DNA from: Rhodothermia bacterium
GTDB lineage: Bacteria; Bacteroidota; Rhodothermia; Balneolales; Balneolaceae
Direction: 5' to 3'
Assembly: GCA_030427885.1 (NCBI GenBank)
Contig: JAUICM010000004.1
Location: 62,001 to 126,000 of the forward strand
DNA: 64,000 nucleotides
Shown here: one piece after another, positions 11,102-20,731 of the stretch
How positions within the stretch are numbered: position 1 is the first letter of the stretch
Layout of the letters: each line of letters begins with the position of its first letter
Notes under the pieces: model-generated
Databases searched by the model: none
What the model was told of the DNA's origin: nothing
The model's input: only the letters and a program-made list of their open reading frames with translations
Position numbers and translations under genes: made by a program

Positions 11102-11560
11102 ATGAGTATTAAAGAACAAATTTTTGAAGACCTCAAAACAGCAATGAAAGTCAAAGAACAGGACCGGTTAAGAGTTCTGCGTTCTCTGAAGGCTAAGCTG
11201 ATGGAAAAGGAAATTGAAGAAAGAACCGGGGGAGAAGCCACTCTTTCTGATGAATCGGCTCTTCAGGTGCTTACTAAAGCAGCTAAACAAAGAAAAGAAT
11301 CCATCGATCAATTCGAACAGGGTGGTCGGGAGGACCTCGCTGCAAATGAGAGAATGGAGCTTGAGATCATTGAAGCATACCTCCCGGAAATGATGAGTGA
11401 GGATGAAGTCAGAAAGATCGTGAAAGAAAAAATTTCTGCAATGGGTGCAACCGGGCCTCAGGATATGGGTAAAGTAATGGGTCCATTGATGGGTCAGCTG
11501 AAAGGAAAAGCTGATGGATCGTTGGTTAGTAAACTGGTTAAAGAAGAATTAGCGGGGTAA
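11102..11560 (+). CDS. yqeY: GatB/YqeY domain protein
   Basis: 152 aa from the ATG at 11102 ([16 protein letters not shown]). An upstream in-frame start at 11069 would overlap the preceding terminator and is less likely. It has the all-helical YqeY fold related to the tail domain of GatB and GlnRS, with characteristic segments [29 protein letters not shown] and [18 protein letters not shown]. The role is probably in tRNA-dependent amidation or tRNA binding but is not proven. It begins a gene run continuing into the CvpA-like gene four bases downstream. Confidence 0.93.
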   Translation: MSIKEQIFEDLKTAMKVKEQDRLRVLRSLKAKLMEKEIEERTGGEATLSDESALQVLTKAAKQRKESIDQFEQGGREDLAANERMELEIIEAYLPEMMSEDEVRKIVKEKISAMGATGPQDMGKVMGPLMGQLKGKADGSLVSKLVKEELAG

Positions 11561-11564
11561 TACA

Positions 11565-12128
11565 ATGCATATTTTGGATCTCATAATAGCAATACCATTA
11601 TTGTACTTTGGATATAAAGGTGTTGTAAACGGAATAGTAAAAGAGGTCCTTAATATTCTGGGAATTACACTGGCGGTATTTCTCACATTTAAATATATGG
11701 ACGGACTGAGTATTCTTATACGTCCCTTTTTTGAGGATGAGTCGGCAGCTTATATCCCATTCCTGTCCGCAGCGCTATTGTTTATTGGTACAATGGGCGC
11801 AGTAGCGTTGATCGCTTATCTTACAAAAGAACTGCTTAAAGCAGTTAAATTGAATTTAGTAAACCGGATACTTGGTGCACTGTTTGGGGTTCTGAAAAGT
11901 GGAATGGTAATCAGCACTATTCTTCTTTTACTGGCTGGATTTAATGTGCCCAAAAAGGAAGCCCGTGACGCTTCACTATTATATCCCTATGTAATTTATC
12001 TTGGGCCATGGACCTATGAGGTGGTGGCCCTGATCTATCCCGGAGCAGAAGGTTTTACTGAGACGCTTCAGGAAAATTTAGATCAGTATAATCCTGTAGA
12101 AAACATTCCATTCTTAAACGATAATTAG
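11565..12128 (+). CDS. CvpA family membrane protein
   Basis: 187 aa with four predicted membrane helices (about residues 1-20, 27-45, 62-85 and 100-125), in the arrangement of the CvpA/colicin V production family. The opening segment LDLIIAIPLLYFGYKGVVNGIVKEVLNILG is characteristic. It is an inner-membrane protein of unclear biochemistry, linked in other bacteria to envelope homeostasis. It lies between yqeY and tyrS with very short gaps, so it is probably co-transcribed. Confidence 0.85.
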   Translation: MHILDLIIAIPLLYFGYKGVVNGIVKEVLNILGITLAVFLTFKYMDGLSILIRPFFEDESAAYIPFLSAALLFIGTMGAVALIAYLTKELLKAVKLNLVNRILGALFGVLKSGMVISTILLLLAGFNVPKKEARDASLLYPYVIYLGPWTYEVVALIYPGAEGFTETLQENLDQYNPVENIPFLNDN

Positions 12129-12131
12129 AAA

Positions 12132-13346
12132 ATGGCATTTCTTCCCGTAGAGGAGCAATTAGAGATCATTAAAAGAGGAACGGTTGAAATTGTTCCGGTT
12201 GAAGATCTGGTAGAAAAGCTCAAAAGATCAGTAAAAGAAAATAAACCACTTAAGATCAAACTAGGCGTTGACCCAACCCGACCCGATCTGCATTTGGGAC
12301 ACTCGGTAGTACTGCGAAAAATGCGCCAATTCCAGGATCTTGGCCACCATGCAATATTAATTATTGGTGGCTTTACCGCAATGATCGGCGATCCCACGGG
12401 TCAGAATACAACCCGGCCACCACTGACCGAGGAAGAAGTAGCAGAGAATGCGAAGTCTTATATCGAACAGGCGCAAAAGATCCTTGATACCACAAAGCTG
12501 GAGATCGTTAATAACAACGACTGGCTGGGTTCGATGAGTTTTATTGATGTCATAAGACTGACTTCAAAAACGACCGTGGCGAGGATGATTGAGCGTGATG
12601 ATTTCTCGAAAAGATTCAATAATAATGAGCCTATTTCTCTGCACGAATTTCTTTACCCATTAGCTCAGGGTCAGGACTCCGTTCATCTGGAAAATGACGT
12701 GGAGTTAGGAGGAACCGATCAGAAGTTTAATTTGCTGGTGGGACGTCAGCTTCAAAAAGACAGTGATATCGAGCCTCAGGTTTGTCTGATGATGCCGTTG
12801 CTGGTTGGCACGGATGGATCAGCAAAAATGTCGAAGTCATACGACAACTATATTGGTATTGATGAGAATCCTAATGATATGTACGGCAAGTCGTTATCGA
12901 TACCTGATGAGCTGATCTACAAATATTTTGAATTGGTTACAGATGTGCCTCTGGAGGAACTTCCCGGGATTCAAGAAAAAGCTGAAAGTGATCCAAGAAA
13001 TGCAAAGCATGATCTGGCATACGCTATCACCAAACTTTACCATGGAGAAGAAGCTGCTAAAGGTGCCCGAGAGCATTTCGAGCAAACCGTGATCAATAAA
13101 CAGGTTCCTGATTATGCTCCTGAATATCCAATTACAGCTGGTGAAGTAGTAAGAATCCTGGATATAATATCCGACCTGAACTTTTCATCCAGCAATGGTG
13201 AAACCAAGCGCTTAATTAAACAGGGCGGTGTAAGTATAGATGATGAAAAAGTAAGTGATATCGGCCTGGAATTGACATTGGAATCTGGTGAAGAGAAAGT
13301 CCTCAAGGTAGGTAAAAGAAAATACGCCGTACTTAAAGGAGCATGA
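12132..13346 (+). CDS. tyrS: tyrosyl-tRNA synthetase
   Basis: Class I aminoacyl-tRNA synthetase that charges tRNA-Tyr. HLGH is at residues 54-57 and KMSKS near 235, with [13 protein letters not shown] between them and LGGTDQKFN in the catalytic core. The C-terminal S4-like RNA-binding domain (about residues 340-404) includes [15 protein letters not shown]. At 404 aa it is of the TyrZ-like bacterial type. Its last bases overlap the exonuclease III start. Confidence 0.97.
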   Translation: MAFLPVEEQLEIIKRGTVEIVPVEDLVEKLKRSVKENKPLKIKLGVDPTRPDLHLGHSVVLRKMRQFQDLGHHAILIIGGFTAMIGDPTGQNTTRPPLTEEEVAENAKSYIEQAQKILDTTKLEIVNNNDWLGSMSFIDVIRLTSKTTVARMIERDDFSKRFNNNEPISLHEFLYPLAQGQDSVHLENDVELGGTDQKFNLLVGRQLQKDSDIEPQVCLMMPLLVGTDGSAKMSKSYDNYIGIDENPNDMYGKSLSIPDELIYKYFELVTDVPLEELPGIQEKAESDPRNAKHDLAYAITKLYHGEEAAKGAREHFEQTVINKQVPDYAPEYPITAGEVVRILDIISDLNFSSSNGETKRLIKQGGVSIDDEKVSDIGLELTLESGEEKVLKVGKRKYAVLKGA

Positions 13347-14113
13347 TGCTCAGAATTAGTTCATATAATATTAACGGAATCAGAGCAGCTCACAGAAAAG
13401 GTGTTATGGATTGGATCAGCGAAACAGATCCGGACATAATATGTTTTCAGGAATTGAAGGCAAATATAGATCAGGTTCCGGATGAGTTGAAAGCGCTCGA
13501 TTACCATGAAGTGTATCATATTGCGGAGAAAAAGGGATATTCTGGAGTAGCTGTATACAGTAAGATCCAGCCGGAGATCACGAACATTGGTATGGGTGTT
13601 GAATGGATCGATAATGAAGGGCGTGTGGTGATGGCGGAATTCGATAAGTTCAGGTTATTCTCAGTGTATGTACCAAGTGGTTCCAGTAGTGAGCTACGTC
13701 AGGATATGAAAATGAAATTCCTGGACGATTTCACGAGGTTTGGGAAACAATTCATTGGGGATGATAAGCCAACAGTTTTTTGTGGAGATTTTAACATCTG
13801 TCATACCGAGATCGACATACATAATCCGGCGCAACAACAGAATACATCCGGCTTCTTACCAGAAGAGCGGGAATGGTTTACAGATTTTCTGGACCTTGGA
13901 TATAATGATGTATTCAGAGAACTTCATCCCGGAGAGAAGGATTTGTACTCGTGGTGGAGTTACAGGGCTGCATCGAAGCAGAGAAATAAGGGCTGGAGAA
14001 TTGATTATCATCTCGCAACACCAGCGCTGGCCGAAAAAGCAAAAGCAGCGGTAATAGAAAAAGATTGGGATATGTCAGACCATGTACCTGTAACCATTGA
14101 TTATGATATCTAA
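13343..14113 (+). CDS. xth: exodeoxyribonuclease III (AP endonuclease)
   Basis: EEP-family nuclease that cleaves abasic sites and trims 3' ends in base-excision repair. Motifs in order: [12 protein letters not shown] (metal-binding Asn), CFQELKA (catalytic Glu), [23 protein letters not shown] and the C-terminal SDHVPV with the catalytic His. It has 256 aa, the usual length. The start overlaps the tyrS stop (ATGATG), so Met1 or Met2 may be used. Confidence 0.96.
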   Translation: MMLRISSYNINGIRAAHRKGVMDWISETDPDIICFQELKANIDQVPDELKALDYHEVYHIAEKKGYSGVAVYSKIQPEITNIGMGVEWIDNEGRVVMAEFDKFRLFSVYVPSGSSSELRQDMKMKFLDDFTRFGKQFIGDDKPTVFCGDFNICHTEIDIHNPAQQQNTSGFLPEEREWFTDFLDLGYNDVFRELHPGEKDLYSWWSYRAASKQRNKGWRIDYHLATPALAEKAKAAVIEKDWDMSDHVPVTIDYDI

Positions 14114-14124
14114 GGTTCGAATTG

Positions 14125-14144
14125 TTTGTTTAGTGCTAAACAAA
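14125..14144. promoter_or_regulatory. inverted repeat, candidate MarR operator
   Basis: TTTGTTTAG, a TG centre, then CTAAACAAA: perfect 9-bp arms, 15 bases before the start of a MarR-family gene. The position and symmetry suggest autoregulation by a dimeric MarR protein. Confidence 0.65.
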
Positions 14145-14159
14145 TAGCTTAATTGAAAA

Positions 14160-14606
14160 ATGCCTACACATTATAAAGGAACACAAAAACAGATCGATAC
14201 TCTGAATGCTTTCATCAAGATGACGAGAGCATCAGAAAGTATTAATGGAAGGTTGAGCCGCTCCCTTTCGTGCGAGAGTATTACAATGAGCCAATTTGGT
14301 ATTCTTGAGGCATTACTTCACATTGGGCCACAGAACCAGCGGGAACTAGGAAAAAAGATCCTTAAAAGTGGCGGAAATATAACATTGGTTATTGATAACC
14401 TGGAGAAAAGAGGATTTGTTACCAGGGAAACTGATCCCAGCGACCGGCGCGCTGTTATCATCAGTCTCACTAAAGAAGGCGAAAAGTTTATATCCGATTA
14501 TTTCCCGGTTCACCTTGAAAAAATTGTAGAAGAGTTTGCGGTTCTCAGCCCTGAGGAGTTGAAGGAGTTAGCTCGCTTATGTAAAAAAGTTGGCATTCAG
14601 GAATAA
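14160..14606 (+). CDS. MarR family transcriptional regulator
   Basis: 148 aa winged-helix dimeric regulator. The recognition region MSQFGILEALLHIGPQNQRELGKKILKSGGNITLVIDNLEKRGFV is followed by the wing RETDPSDRRAVIISLT and a C-terminal dimerisation helix. The pattern 'FGILEAL' with 'SGGNITLVIDNLEK' resembles the OhrR/MhqR-like part of the family, but a redox-active N-terminal Cys is not evident (Cys39 is in the SLSCES segment). A perfect inverted repeat just upstream is its likely operator. No obvious target gene is adjacent. Confidence 0.9.
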   Translation: MPTHYKGTQKQIDTLNAFIKMTRASESINGRLSRSLSCESITMSQFGILEALLHIGPQNQRELGKKILKSGGNITLVIDNLEKRGFVTRETDPSDRRAVIISLTKEGEKFISDYFPVHLEKIVEEFAVLSPEELKELARLCKKVGIQE

Positions 14607-14663
14607 TAAAAATCATCCCTGAGTGTTCTTGTAGCGAGTATAATTGACTCCATAAATCCCTCA

Positions 14664-14697
14664 GGGGGCGAGCTTGATCGGCTTGCTCCCTTTTCTT
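14664..14697. terminator. terminator after marR, next to the uvrB end
   Basis: GGGGGCGAGC, a seven-base loop, GCTTGCTCCC (with G-U pairs), then TTTTCTTTTA. It sits between convergent genes. Confidence 0.7.
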
Positions 14698-16752
14698 TTA
14701 TAGCTCCTTTCCCAGCTTTTCAATCTGGTCCCGAATGCGGGCCGCTTCTTCAAACTCCATATTCCTGGCAGCATGAAGCATGGTCTCTCGTAAATGCTCG
14801 ATCAATTTATCTTTGCTTTCAAAAGTAACTTCATGCATGGCGGGGCTCGCCTTATAATGAACTCCGTCCTCTGCCACCTTAATAGATTCAAGGTAATCCT
14901 GTTCAGCCTGTTTCTGAGCTTCCGCCTCGTAATCAAATTTCTGAGTGGAGATAAGAGAAGGATCAACCAACGGTTTTAGCTCTTTGGCAATGGTGGTCGG
15001 AGTGATACCATGTTTTTTATTGTAGTCAGCCTGTACTTTTCGACGGCGCTCTGTTTCATCGATCACTTTTTTCATGCTGTCCGTGATCTTATCGGCATAA
15101 AGGATCGCTTTTCCCTGAACATTACGCGCGGCACGTCCCACAATCTGGAAGAGGGAAGTAGCTGACCGAAGAAACCCTTCCTTATCGGCATCCATAATTG
15201 CTACAAGGCTTAATTCAGGAATGTCGATCCCTTCTCGAAGTAAGTTGATCCCCACCAACACATCAAAATCACCACGGCGGTATTTATAAAGTACTTCAAT
15301 ACGCTCTAAAGCGTCCAACTCACTATGCATATAGGCCGCGGAAATATTCAGGTTCTTAAGATATTCGCTCAGTTCCTCACTAAGTCGTTTTGTTAAAGTT
15401 ATCACCAGAACCCGTTCTTTCTTTGCGATACGATCTCTGATCTCATCTATAAGATCATCCACCTGGTTGGAGAGGGGACGAACCTCGAGCTCGGGCTCCA
15501 TTAAGCCGGTAGGACGAATGATCTGTTCTGCATAGACTCCGCCACTTTTTTCAAGTTCATAGTCACTTGGCGTAGCACTTACAAATATGGCTTGATTAAG
15601 ATTTCCTTCCCATTCGTCAAAAGTAAGGGGGCGGTTATCCATTGCTGACGGGAGTCGGAATCCGTGATCAACTAATTGAATTTTACGGGACCTATCTCCT
15701 CCATACATCGCTGAGATCTGTGGGATGGTCTGGTGACTTTCATCAACTACAACAAGATAATCTTCCGGAAAATAATCCATCAGGCAGAAGGGGCGCTCGC
15801 CGGGTTTTCGTGCACTGAGATATCGCGAGTAATTCTCAATACCGGAGCAATAGCCGATCTCCTGTATCATTTCAATATCAAAGAGGGTGCGTTGCTCCAG
15901 GCGTTTTGCTTCCAAAAATTTCTCCTCATCTATAAGGACCTTTGTTCGCCATTGAAGCTCTTCGCGTATTTGCTGAATGGATTGCTCCAGCCTCGCTTTG
16001 GTAGTTACATAATGGGAAGCCGGATAGATCTTGAATTCCTGAACTTCCTCAATAATGTTTCCGGTGTCCGTATCAAAAAGCTGAAGCGTCTCAATTTCAT
16101 CCCCCCACATAGTGATTCGTAATCCTTCATCAGAATAAGCAGGAAAAACATCGATAACATCCCCGCGAACCCGGAAAACTCCACGTCTGAAATCATGATC
16201 ATTACGTGTGTAATGAAGGTCTACCATATCATAGAGCAGTTTATTCCGGGGAATTTCCATTCCAGTACTCAGTGAAACTATAAGCTTGGCATACTCAGAA
16301 GGTGAGCCGATACCATAAATGCAACTCACTGAAGAAACGATGATGACATCCCTCCGGCCAGATAAAAGCGAACTGGTGGCACGAAGTCGTAAGCGCTGGA
16401 TCTCCTCATTTATCGAAAGATCTTTTTCAATGTATTTATCCTGTGCAGACAAATAGGCTTCTGGTTGGTAGTAATCGTAATACGAAATAAAAAACTCTAC
16501 ACGATTTTCAGGGAAGAAATCACTCAATTCTCGAAAAAGCTGTGCTGCAAGAGTTTTATTATGACTCATCACAAGTGTAGGTTTTTGAACCTGTTCTATT
16601 ACACTGGCTACAGTCCGCGTTTTACCTGACCCTGTGATACCTAAAAGAGTCTGAAACTTATCTCCTGCATTCAACCCTTCAGTAAGGTCCGCAATAGCGG
16701 TAGGTTGATCTCCGGCAGGTTTATACGGTGAATGAAGTTTGAATTCTGACAT
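14698..16752 (-). CDS. uvrB: excinuclease ABC subunit B
   Basis: DNA damage verification helicase of nucleotide excision repair, acting with UvrA and UvrC. The ATG at 16752 gives MSEFKLHSPYKPAGDQPTAI, the family N-terminus; an in-frame start 11 codons upstream is not supported by homology. Walker A GITGSGKT is at residues 38-45, the YYDYYQPEAY beta-hairpin region follows, then DESHQTIPQ (motif II), and SLFQIVGRAARN (motif VI). The C-terminal UVR motif that contacts UvrC spans about residues 650-684. It has 684 aa. No LexA-type box was recognised. Confidence 0.97.
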   Translation of the reverse strand: MSEFKLHSPYKPAGDQPTAIADLTEGLNAGDKFQTLLGITGSGKTRTVASVIEQVQKPTLVMSHNKTLAAQLFRELSDFFPENRVEFFISYYDYYQPEAYLSAQDKYIEKDLSINEEIQRLRLRATSSLLSGRRDVIIVSSVSCIYGIGSPSEYAKLIVSLSTGMEIPRNKLLYDMVDLHYTRNDHDFRRGVFRVRGDVIDVFPAYSDEGLRITMWGDEIETLQLFDTDTGNIIEEVQEFKIYPASHYVTTKARLEQSIQQIREELQWRTKVLIDEEKFLEAKRLEQRTLFDIEMIQEIGYCSGIENYSRYLSARKPGERPFCLMDYFPEDYLVVVDESHQTIPQISAMYGGDRSRKIQLVDHGFRLPSAMDNRPLTFDEWEGNLNQAIFVSATPSDYELEKSGGVYAEQIIRPTGLMEPELEVRPLSNQVDDLIDEIRDRIAKKERVLVITLTKRLSEELSEYLKNLNISAAYMHSELDALERIEVLYKYRRGDFDVLVGINLLREGIDIPELSLVAIMDADKEGFLRSATSLFQIVGRAARNVQGKAILYADKITDSMKKVIDETERRRKVQADYNKKHGITPTTIAKELKPLVDPSLISTQKFDYEAEAQKQAEQDYLESIKVAEDGVHYKASPAMHEVTFESKDKLIEHLRETMLHAARNMEFEEAARIRDQIEKLGKEL

Positions 16753-16930
16753 AATGAATAATCCCTTCCTTTGAACATTGAGCAAGCCGCAAGGTAACCG
16801 CTTTTACACTAAGGTTCATATAAGTAATTCAAAAAACATCCATAACAGAAGGTTTAAAACCACCTAAACTCTTACATGAATTATTCTTTATCTTCGGACT
16901 CACTCAAAACTCACTCGATAAAGCAAACGA

Positions 16931-18064
16931 ATGCCCCATCGACATAAAGAATTAGAAAGTCCCCGCAAAAGGATCGACGAGATCGATAAAGAAATCCTGG
17001 ATCTGCTGGCCGAAAGGGCCAAGACAGTTCAGGATGTGATCCGGGCTAAAGTGGAAAACAAATTGCCGGTATTCGTGCCTGAAAGGGAGATCGAGAAAAG
17101 TGAAGCGTTTAAAGCGATGGCAAAAGAAAGGGGTATCGACCCAGAGTGGGCAGAAGATTTTTTAAGGATGATCATGAGTTCATCCCGGGCAAGCCAGTCA
17201 CAAGAACGGTTTCCAATTGCGACAAGTGAACCAAAGCACATTCTGTACATAGGTGCAGAAGGGGGAATGGGAAAATTATACCGGCGAATGACAGAGCAGA
17301 CCGGGCATCACGTGTACAGTATTGATAAAGGGAACTGGCATGAGCTGGAAGAAATCTCAGAGAAGCTGGACATGGTGGTCGTTACCGTTCCGATTAATGT
17401 AACGGTAAATGTGATCAAGCGACTGGAAGGCAGGCTATCAAAGGATACGATCCTTGCAGATTTCACCAGTAATAAATCGGTACCGATCAATGCAATGCTG
17501 GAAACACATGAGGGTCCCGTTCTGGGACTTCACCCAATGCATGGTCCCGATGTGGAGAACCTTTCTAAGCAGTTGATGGTAGTGTGCAGGTCCCGGGATT
17601 CGGAAAGTTCAGAATGGTTTATAAGGCAGTGTGAACTATGGGGAATGAGGATCGTGGATGCAGATCCTGAAAAGCATGACCATGTAATGCACCTTGTACA
17701 GGGTTTGCGACATTTCGTGGCCTTACTTCACGGATCATTTATGGAGCATTATGATCTGAAACCCGCTGATATGCTTGACTATTCATCCCCTATTTATCGT
17801 GCCGAGCTGATGATGACAGGCAGGATCTTTGCCCAAAGTGCTGAGCTGTATGCTGATATCGTATTCGCCAATAAAGAGCGTCGTGAATTGCTTCTGAACT
17901 TTTTTGAGCATCACAAAAAGCTGGCCGAACTTGTTAAGAACAATGACAGGGAAGGGTTTATCCGGGAATTCGAAGGGGTAACCGACTTCTTTGGAAAGTT
18001 CGCAACTCAGGCCCTTACAGAATCAGGATATCTGATCAACCGTCTGGCGGACAGATTTGCATAA
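16931..18064 (+). CDS. tyrA: bifunctional chorismate mutase / prephenate dehydrogenase (T-protein)
   Basis: Fused enzyme that converts chorismate to prephenate and then to 4-hydroxyphenylpyruvate for tyrosine synthesis. Residues 1-90 form an AroQ-type chorismate mutase domain (RIDEIDKEILDLLAERAKTV, then the KLPVFVPEREIE region). Residues 100-377 form the prephenate dehydrogenase, with the NAD-binding motif GAEGGMGKLY at 108-117 and LGLHPMHGPD around residue 200 carrying the catalytic His. At 377 aa it matches the enterobacterial T-protein architecture closely. It is divergent from uvrB and stands alone, apart from other aromatic genes. Confidence 0.93.
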   Translation: MPHRHKELESPRKRIDEIDKEILDLLAERAKTVQDVIRAKVENKLPVFVPEREIEKSEAFKAMAKERGIDPEWAEDFLRMIMSSSRASQSQERFPIATSEPKHILYIGAEGGMGKLYRRMTEQTGHHVYSIDKGNWHELEEISEKLDMVVVTVPINVTVNVIKRLEGRLSKDTILADFTSNKSVPINAMLETHEGPVLGLHPMHGPDVENLSKQLMVVCRSRDSESSEWFIRQCELWGMRIVDADPEKHDHVMHLVQGLRHFVALLHGSFMEHYDLKPADMLDYSSPIYRAELMMTGRIFAQSAELYADIVFANKERRELLLNFFEHHKKLAELVKNNDREGFIREFEGVTDFFGKFATQALTESGYLINRLADRFA

Positions 18065-18074
18065 CAGAACCAAC

Positions 18075-18701
18075 TCAGACCAGTAGTTCTCCTTTGCCTT
18101 CGCGAACTAATTCAGGTTCACCGGTAGTCAGGTCGATTACAGTTGAAGCCTCGTTTCCGCCATATCCGGCATCAATCACAATATCAACAATATGCTTCCA
18201 TTTATCATAGATAAGGGAAGGGTCAGTGATATACTCAAGAACCTCGTCCTCACTTTTAATAGAAGTTGAAGCAATAGGGTTACCCAGCGCTCCAACCAGT
18301 TTCAGAGCAATGTTATTATCCGGAATTCTAATACCGACGGTTTTCTTTTTTCTGAAAACGGACGGCAGGTTATTACTTCCGGGAAGAATGAAAGTATATG
18401 GTCCCGGAAGAGAGCGCTTGAGTACTTTAAAAGTCTTGGTTTCTATCTGCGCTACATGATCTGAAAGGTTTTTTAAATCCGAGCAAATAAAAGAAAGGGG
18501 TGCTTTTTCCAGCTTAACGCCTTTAATTCGGGCCACTTTTTCTAAAGCCTTTTTATTGTGAAGGTCGCAACCTAAACCATACACAGTATCCGTCGGGAAT
18601 ATTACCAGCCCGCCATTTTTCATCACACTGGCGATATATTCGATCTTATCAGTGTCAGTATGTTCTTCGTATAGTCTGATCAGTTCTGCCGCCATATTCA
18701 T
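18075..18701 (-). CDS. Sua5/YciO/YrdC family protein (L-threonylcarbamoyladenylate synthase type)
   Basis: YrdC-fold protein, 208 aa. The diagnostic segment GGLVIFPTDTVYGLGCD lies near residues 30-46, KAPLSF comes later, and PLSFIC and NPIASTSIK are further family segments. Sua5/TsaC enzymes make the threonylcarbamoyl-AMP used for the t6A37 tRNA modification. Details (the IARIKGVKLEKAPLSF pattern) look closer to the YciO branch, whose activity is weaker or less settled. The start is ATG at 18701, or Met3 six bases later. It is convergent with tyrA. Confidence 0.85.
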   Translation of the reverse strand: MNMAAELIRLYEEHTDTDKIEYIASVMKNGGLVIFPTDTVYGLGCDLHNKKALEKVARIKGVKLEKAPLSFICSDLKNLSDHVAQIETKTFKVLKRSLPGPYTFILPGSNNLPSVFRKKKTVGIRIPDNNIALKLVGALGNPIASTSIKSEDEVLEYITDPSLIYDKWKHIVDIVIDAGYGGNEASTVIDLTTGEPELVREGKGELLV

Positions 18702-18854
18702 CCCTCAAGGTTAGTCGTTTAGTTATTATGCAGAAGATTTTCTCCGCAGTATAAAATCCATTCTTTTGGGCGAATCGCAAAATGATTTTTAATTATTTCT
18801 GAAGAAATGAAACTGAAAAAGTGAGCAGACAACTATATCTTAAAAATAAAAAAG

Positions 18855-19388
18855 TTGTTCAAAAACAAAACCTGGATCTACCAACACGATGAACCATTAA
18901 CCCGCTATTCCCTTGGTCAGGAAGGAGAAAATCCGTTGATCTGTTTTGGTATTAATCCGAGTACTGCCAGGCCTGAAGATCTGGATCCGACGGTAGCTTC
19001 AGTTGCAAGATATGCAGTTGCGCAAAATTATGATGGATGGATCATGTTCAACCTGTATCCGCAAAGGGCTACTAATCCGGATAAAATGCACAAGAACTTT
19101 CAGAAAGAGATCCACCAAAAGAATGTGGAAGTGATTGCCGAATTGGTTCATTCACTGCCGGATAAGCAAGCAGATATTTGGTGCGCATGGGGTACGCTTA
19201 TCGAAAAGCGGCCCTACCTCTCAAAGTGCTTAAAGGATATATACGATGTTCTTGCGGAGACCAGTTGCAGATATTTCACCCGGGGCAACATCTCCAGGGC
19301 AGGTCACCCGCATCACCCACTCTATCTCCGCAAAGAATCCCCCATGGATGAGTTTGATGTCCGGAAGTATGTAGCCGAAAAGTTATAA
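18855..19388 (+). CDS. DUF1643 family protein
   Basis: 177 aa, matching DUF1643 by the segments FGINPSTA, LDPTV, NLYPQRATNP and DIWCAWG near the centre. The family has a uracil-glycosylase-like look (GINPSTA resembles the UDG motif 1), but no activity is established. The first usable start in this frame is TTG at 18855; a stop lies at 18822 and no ATG is available until deep in the domain, so a TTG start is the most economical reading. It is divergent from the YrdC-family gene. Confidence 0.75.
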   Translation: MFKNKTWIYQHDEPLTRYSLGQEGENPLICFGINPSTARPEDLDPTVASVARYAVAQNYDGWIMFNLYPQRATNPDKMHKNFQKEIHQKNVEVIAELVHSLPDKQADIWCAWGTLIEKRPYLSKCLKDIYDVLAETSCRYFTRGNISRAGHPHHPLYLRKESPMDEFDVRKYVAEKL

Positions 19389-19395
19389 GTCAACT

Positions 19396-19665
19396 TCAGC
19401 AGTTTTTGCGGAGCTTCTCCAAAAGAACGATCACTGAGTCCGGATATGCATCACTCATACCAAGGGCATGATCAGCGGCGGCGGCAACATTATAATCTGA
19501 ACTTTGAGCCTGCATAACCAGCGCGGTATAAAGAGTCTCGGAAATGTAAGGTTCAACCATTCTTTCAACATAAGACCAGTCGTAATCAGAACAAATTATA
19601 GTTGGGTGAGAACTGTAACAGCCTGTGATGAAAGGGATAAGGAGAACCGGTATAAATCGTTTCAT
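19396..19665 (-). CDS. small lipoprotein of unknown function
   Basis: 89 aa. The signal sequence ends in a lipobox (FITGC) at residues 12-16. The mature part has two further Cys residues, one near the lipidated end and one at the C-terminal residue. No family recognised. It is convergent with the DUF1643 gene and divergent from the pilin-like gene. Confidence 0.6.
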   Translation of the reverse strand: MKRFIPVLLIPFITGCYSSHPTIICSDYDWSYVERMVEPYISETLYTALVMQAQSSDYNVAAAADHALGMSDAYPDSVIVLLEKLRKNC

Positions 19666-19758
19666 GATAAAATTTAAAAAAATCTAATTTCAAAAAAGGT
19701 TGAAATCTCAGAGTTTTGTCTGCCGAAAAGGTTAATAAAAGCATAAAGGTACAATACA

Positions 19759-20199
19759 ATGGGTCAACAACAGATGATGACAGTCATCCTGGTTACGATT
19801 GTAGTTGGTTTAGCGGCAGCAGTTGCAATGTCAACATTCGGGTCACAGGCAGAACAGGCAAATCTTGACGCAGTCAGAGTAGATTTGCAAAATATGGCGT
19901 CTCAGATGCAGTCATATTTTCAAAAACCGCAACAATTAGGCGGTGGTGGCAACTCCTTTACGGGAGTCACTTTCTACAATTTCAATTTTGCAGCGGATAC
20001 TATAAATGCAGCAGGAACGATGGCACAAAACGAGAATGGAATTTACCAGATCCAGTCAGTTTCAGCTGAGGAAGTCGTGGTATACGGTTATCCTGTAATG
20101 GACGGACAAGTGAACTTCTCAAACGTGACAACAACTCCATTAACGCTTCAGGCAGTGATCTCGGAAGGAGATATCAGTTCTGAGTTTTTATCCCAGTAA
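19759..20199 (+). CDS. pilin-like protein with very short leader
   Basis: 146 aa. MGQQQMMTVILVTIVVGLAAAVAMSTF forms an immediate hydrophobic N-terminal helix (residues 7-27), followed by an amphipathic stretch and a beta-rich, Asn/Thr-rich domain with no Cys. This is the lollipop layout of pilins and pseudopilins. The canonical type IV FTLxE motif is missing; instead a Gly is followed by QQQ and the helix. No assembly genes are adjacent. I infer a surface filament subunit or pseudopilin, but it could be a simple membrane-anchored exported protein. Confidence 0.5.
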   Translation: MGQQQMMTVILVTIVVGLAAAVAMSTFGSQAEQANLDAVRVDLQNMASQMQSYFQKPQQLGGGGNSFTGVTFYNFNFAADTINAAGTMAQNENGIYQIQSVSAEEVVVYGYPVMDGQVNFSNVTTTPLTLQAVISEGDISSEFLSQ

Positions 20200-20206
20200 C
20201 AGATAG

Positions 20207-20578
20207 CTAGAAGGGGAGCTCGTCGTCGAGATCATCAAATTCATTCGTATCGATCTCAAAGCCCTGAGTACTTGGTGGTGGAGGTGATCCGGGCACATTT
20301 TGTCCGCCACTGCCATGCTCAACTTTCCATGCTTTAACATCGGTGTACCAATTGCCATTATACTCACGGCTTTGTAAGTCGATATATACAGTTACATCAA
20401 GGCCCTGCTCAACCGCATGTTGATCAATGTTGTCGCCCCATTGCGTAATACAAACCTTACGGGGGTATTTACCGGGAATCTCGAGGATGAAATCACGCTT
20501 TCGCCAGGTGCCATTCTTTCCCTCTCCCGACTGTTCTTTGAGTATCTGTATTACTTTACCGGCAAGCTTAAGCTCCAT
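20207..20578 (-). CDS. DUF3127 family OB-fold protein
   Basis: 123 aa from the ATG at 20578 (MELKLAGKVIQILKEQSGEG). A longer frame to 20689 begins with unrelated sequence. The DUF3127 core (residues 1-85) is a small OB-like barrel with the family segment WRKRDFILEIPGKYPRK. The C-terminal tail is Gly/Pro-rich and ends in an acidic DDLDDELPF, which strongly resembles the acidic C-terminal tip of single-stranded DNA-binding protein. It is a Bacteroidota-type family; an SSB-like nucleic-acid role is plausible but unproven. Confidence 0.8.
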   Translation of the reverse strand: MELKLAGKVIQILKEQSGEGKNGTWRKRDFILEIPGKYPRKVCITQWGDNIDQHAVEQGLDVTVYIDLQSREYNGNWYTDVKAWKVEHGSGGQNVPGSPPPPSTQGFEIDTNEFDDLDDELPF

Positions 20579-20731
20579 ATCAGTACGGATTGTTTTTTTA
20601 AAGTTTATGAATTGTAAGGGTATTGTAAGGCAGAAACAACCGCTCAAGAAAGGGTTATAATATTTATAAAAAGGGTTCAGGTCTCGCAAAAAATGGAGTT
20701 TTTCAGTATATAACCGAACAGGCTAAAGCTT

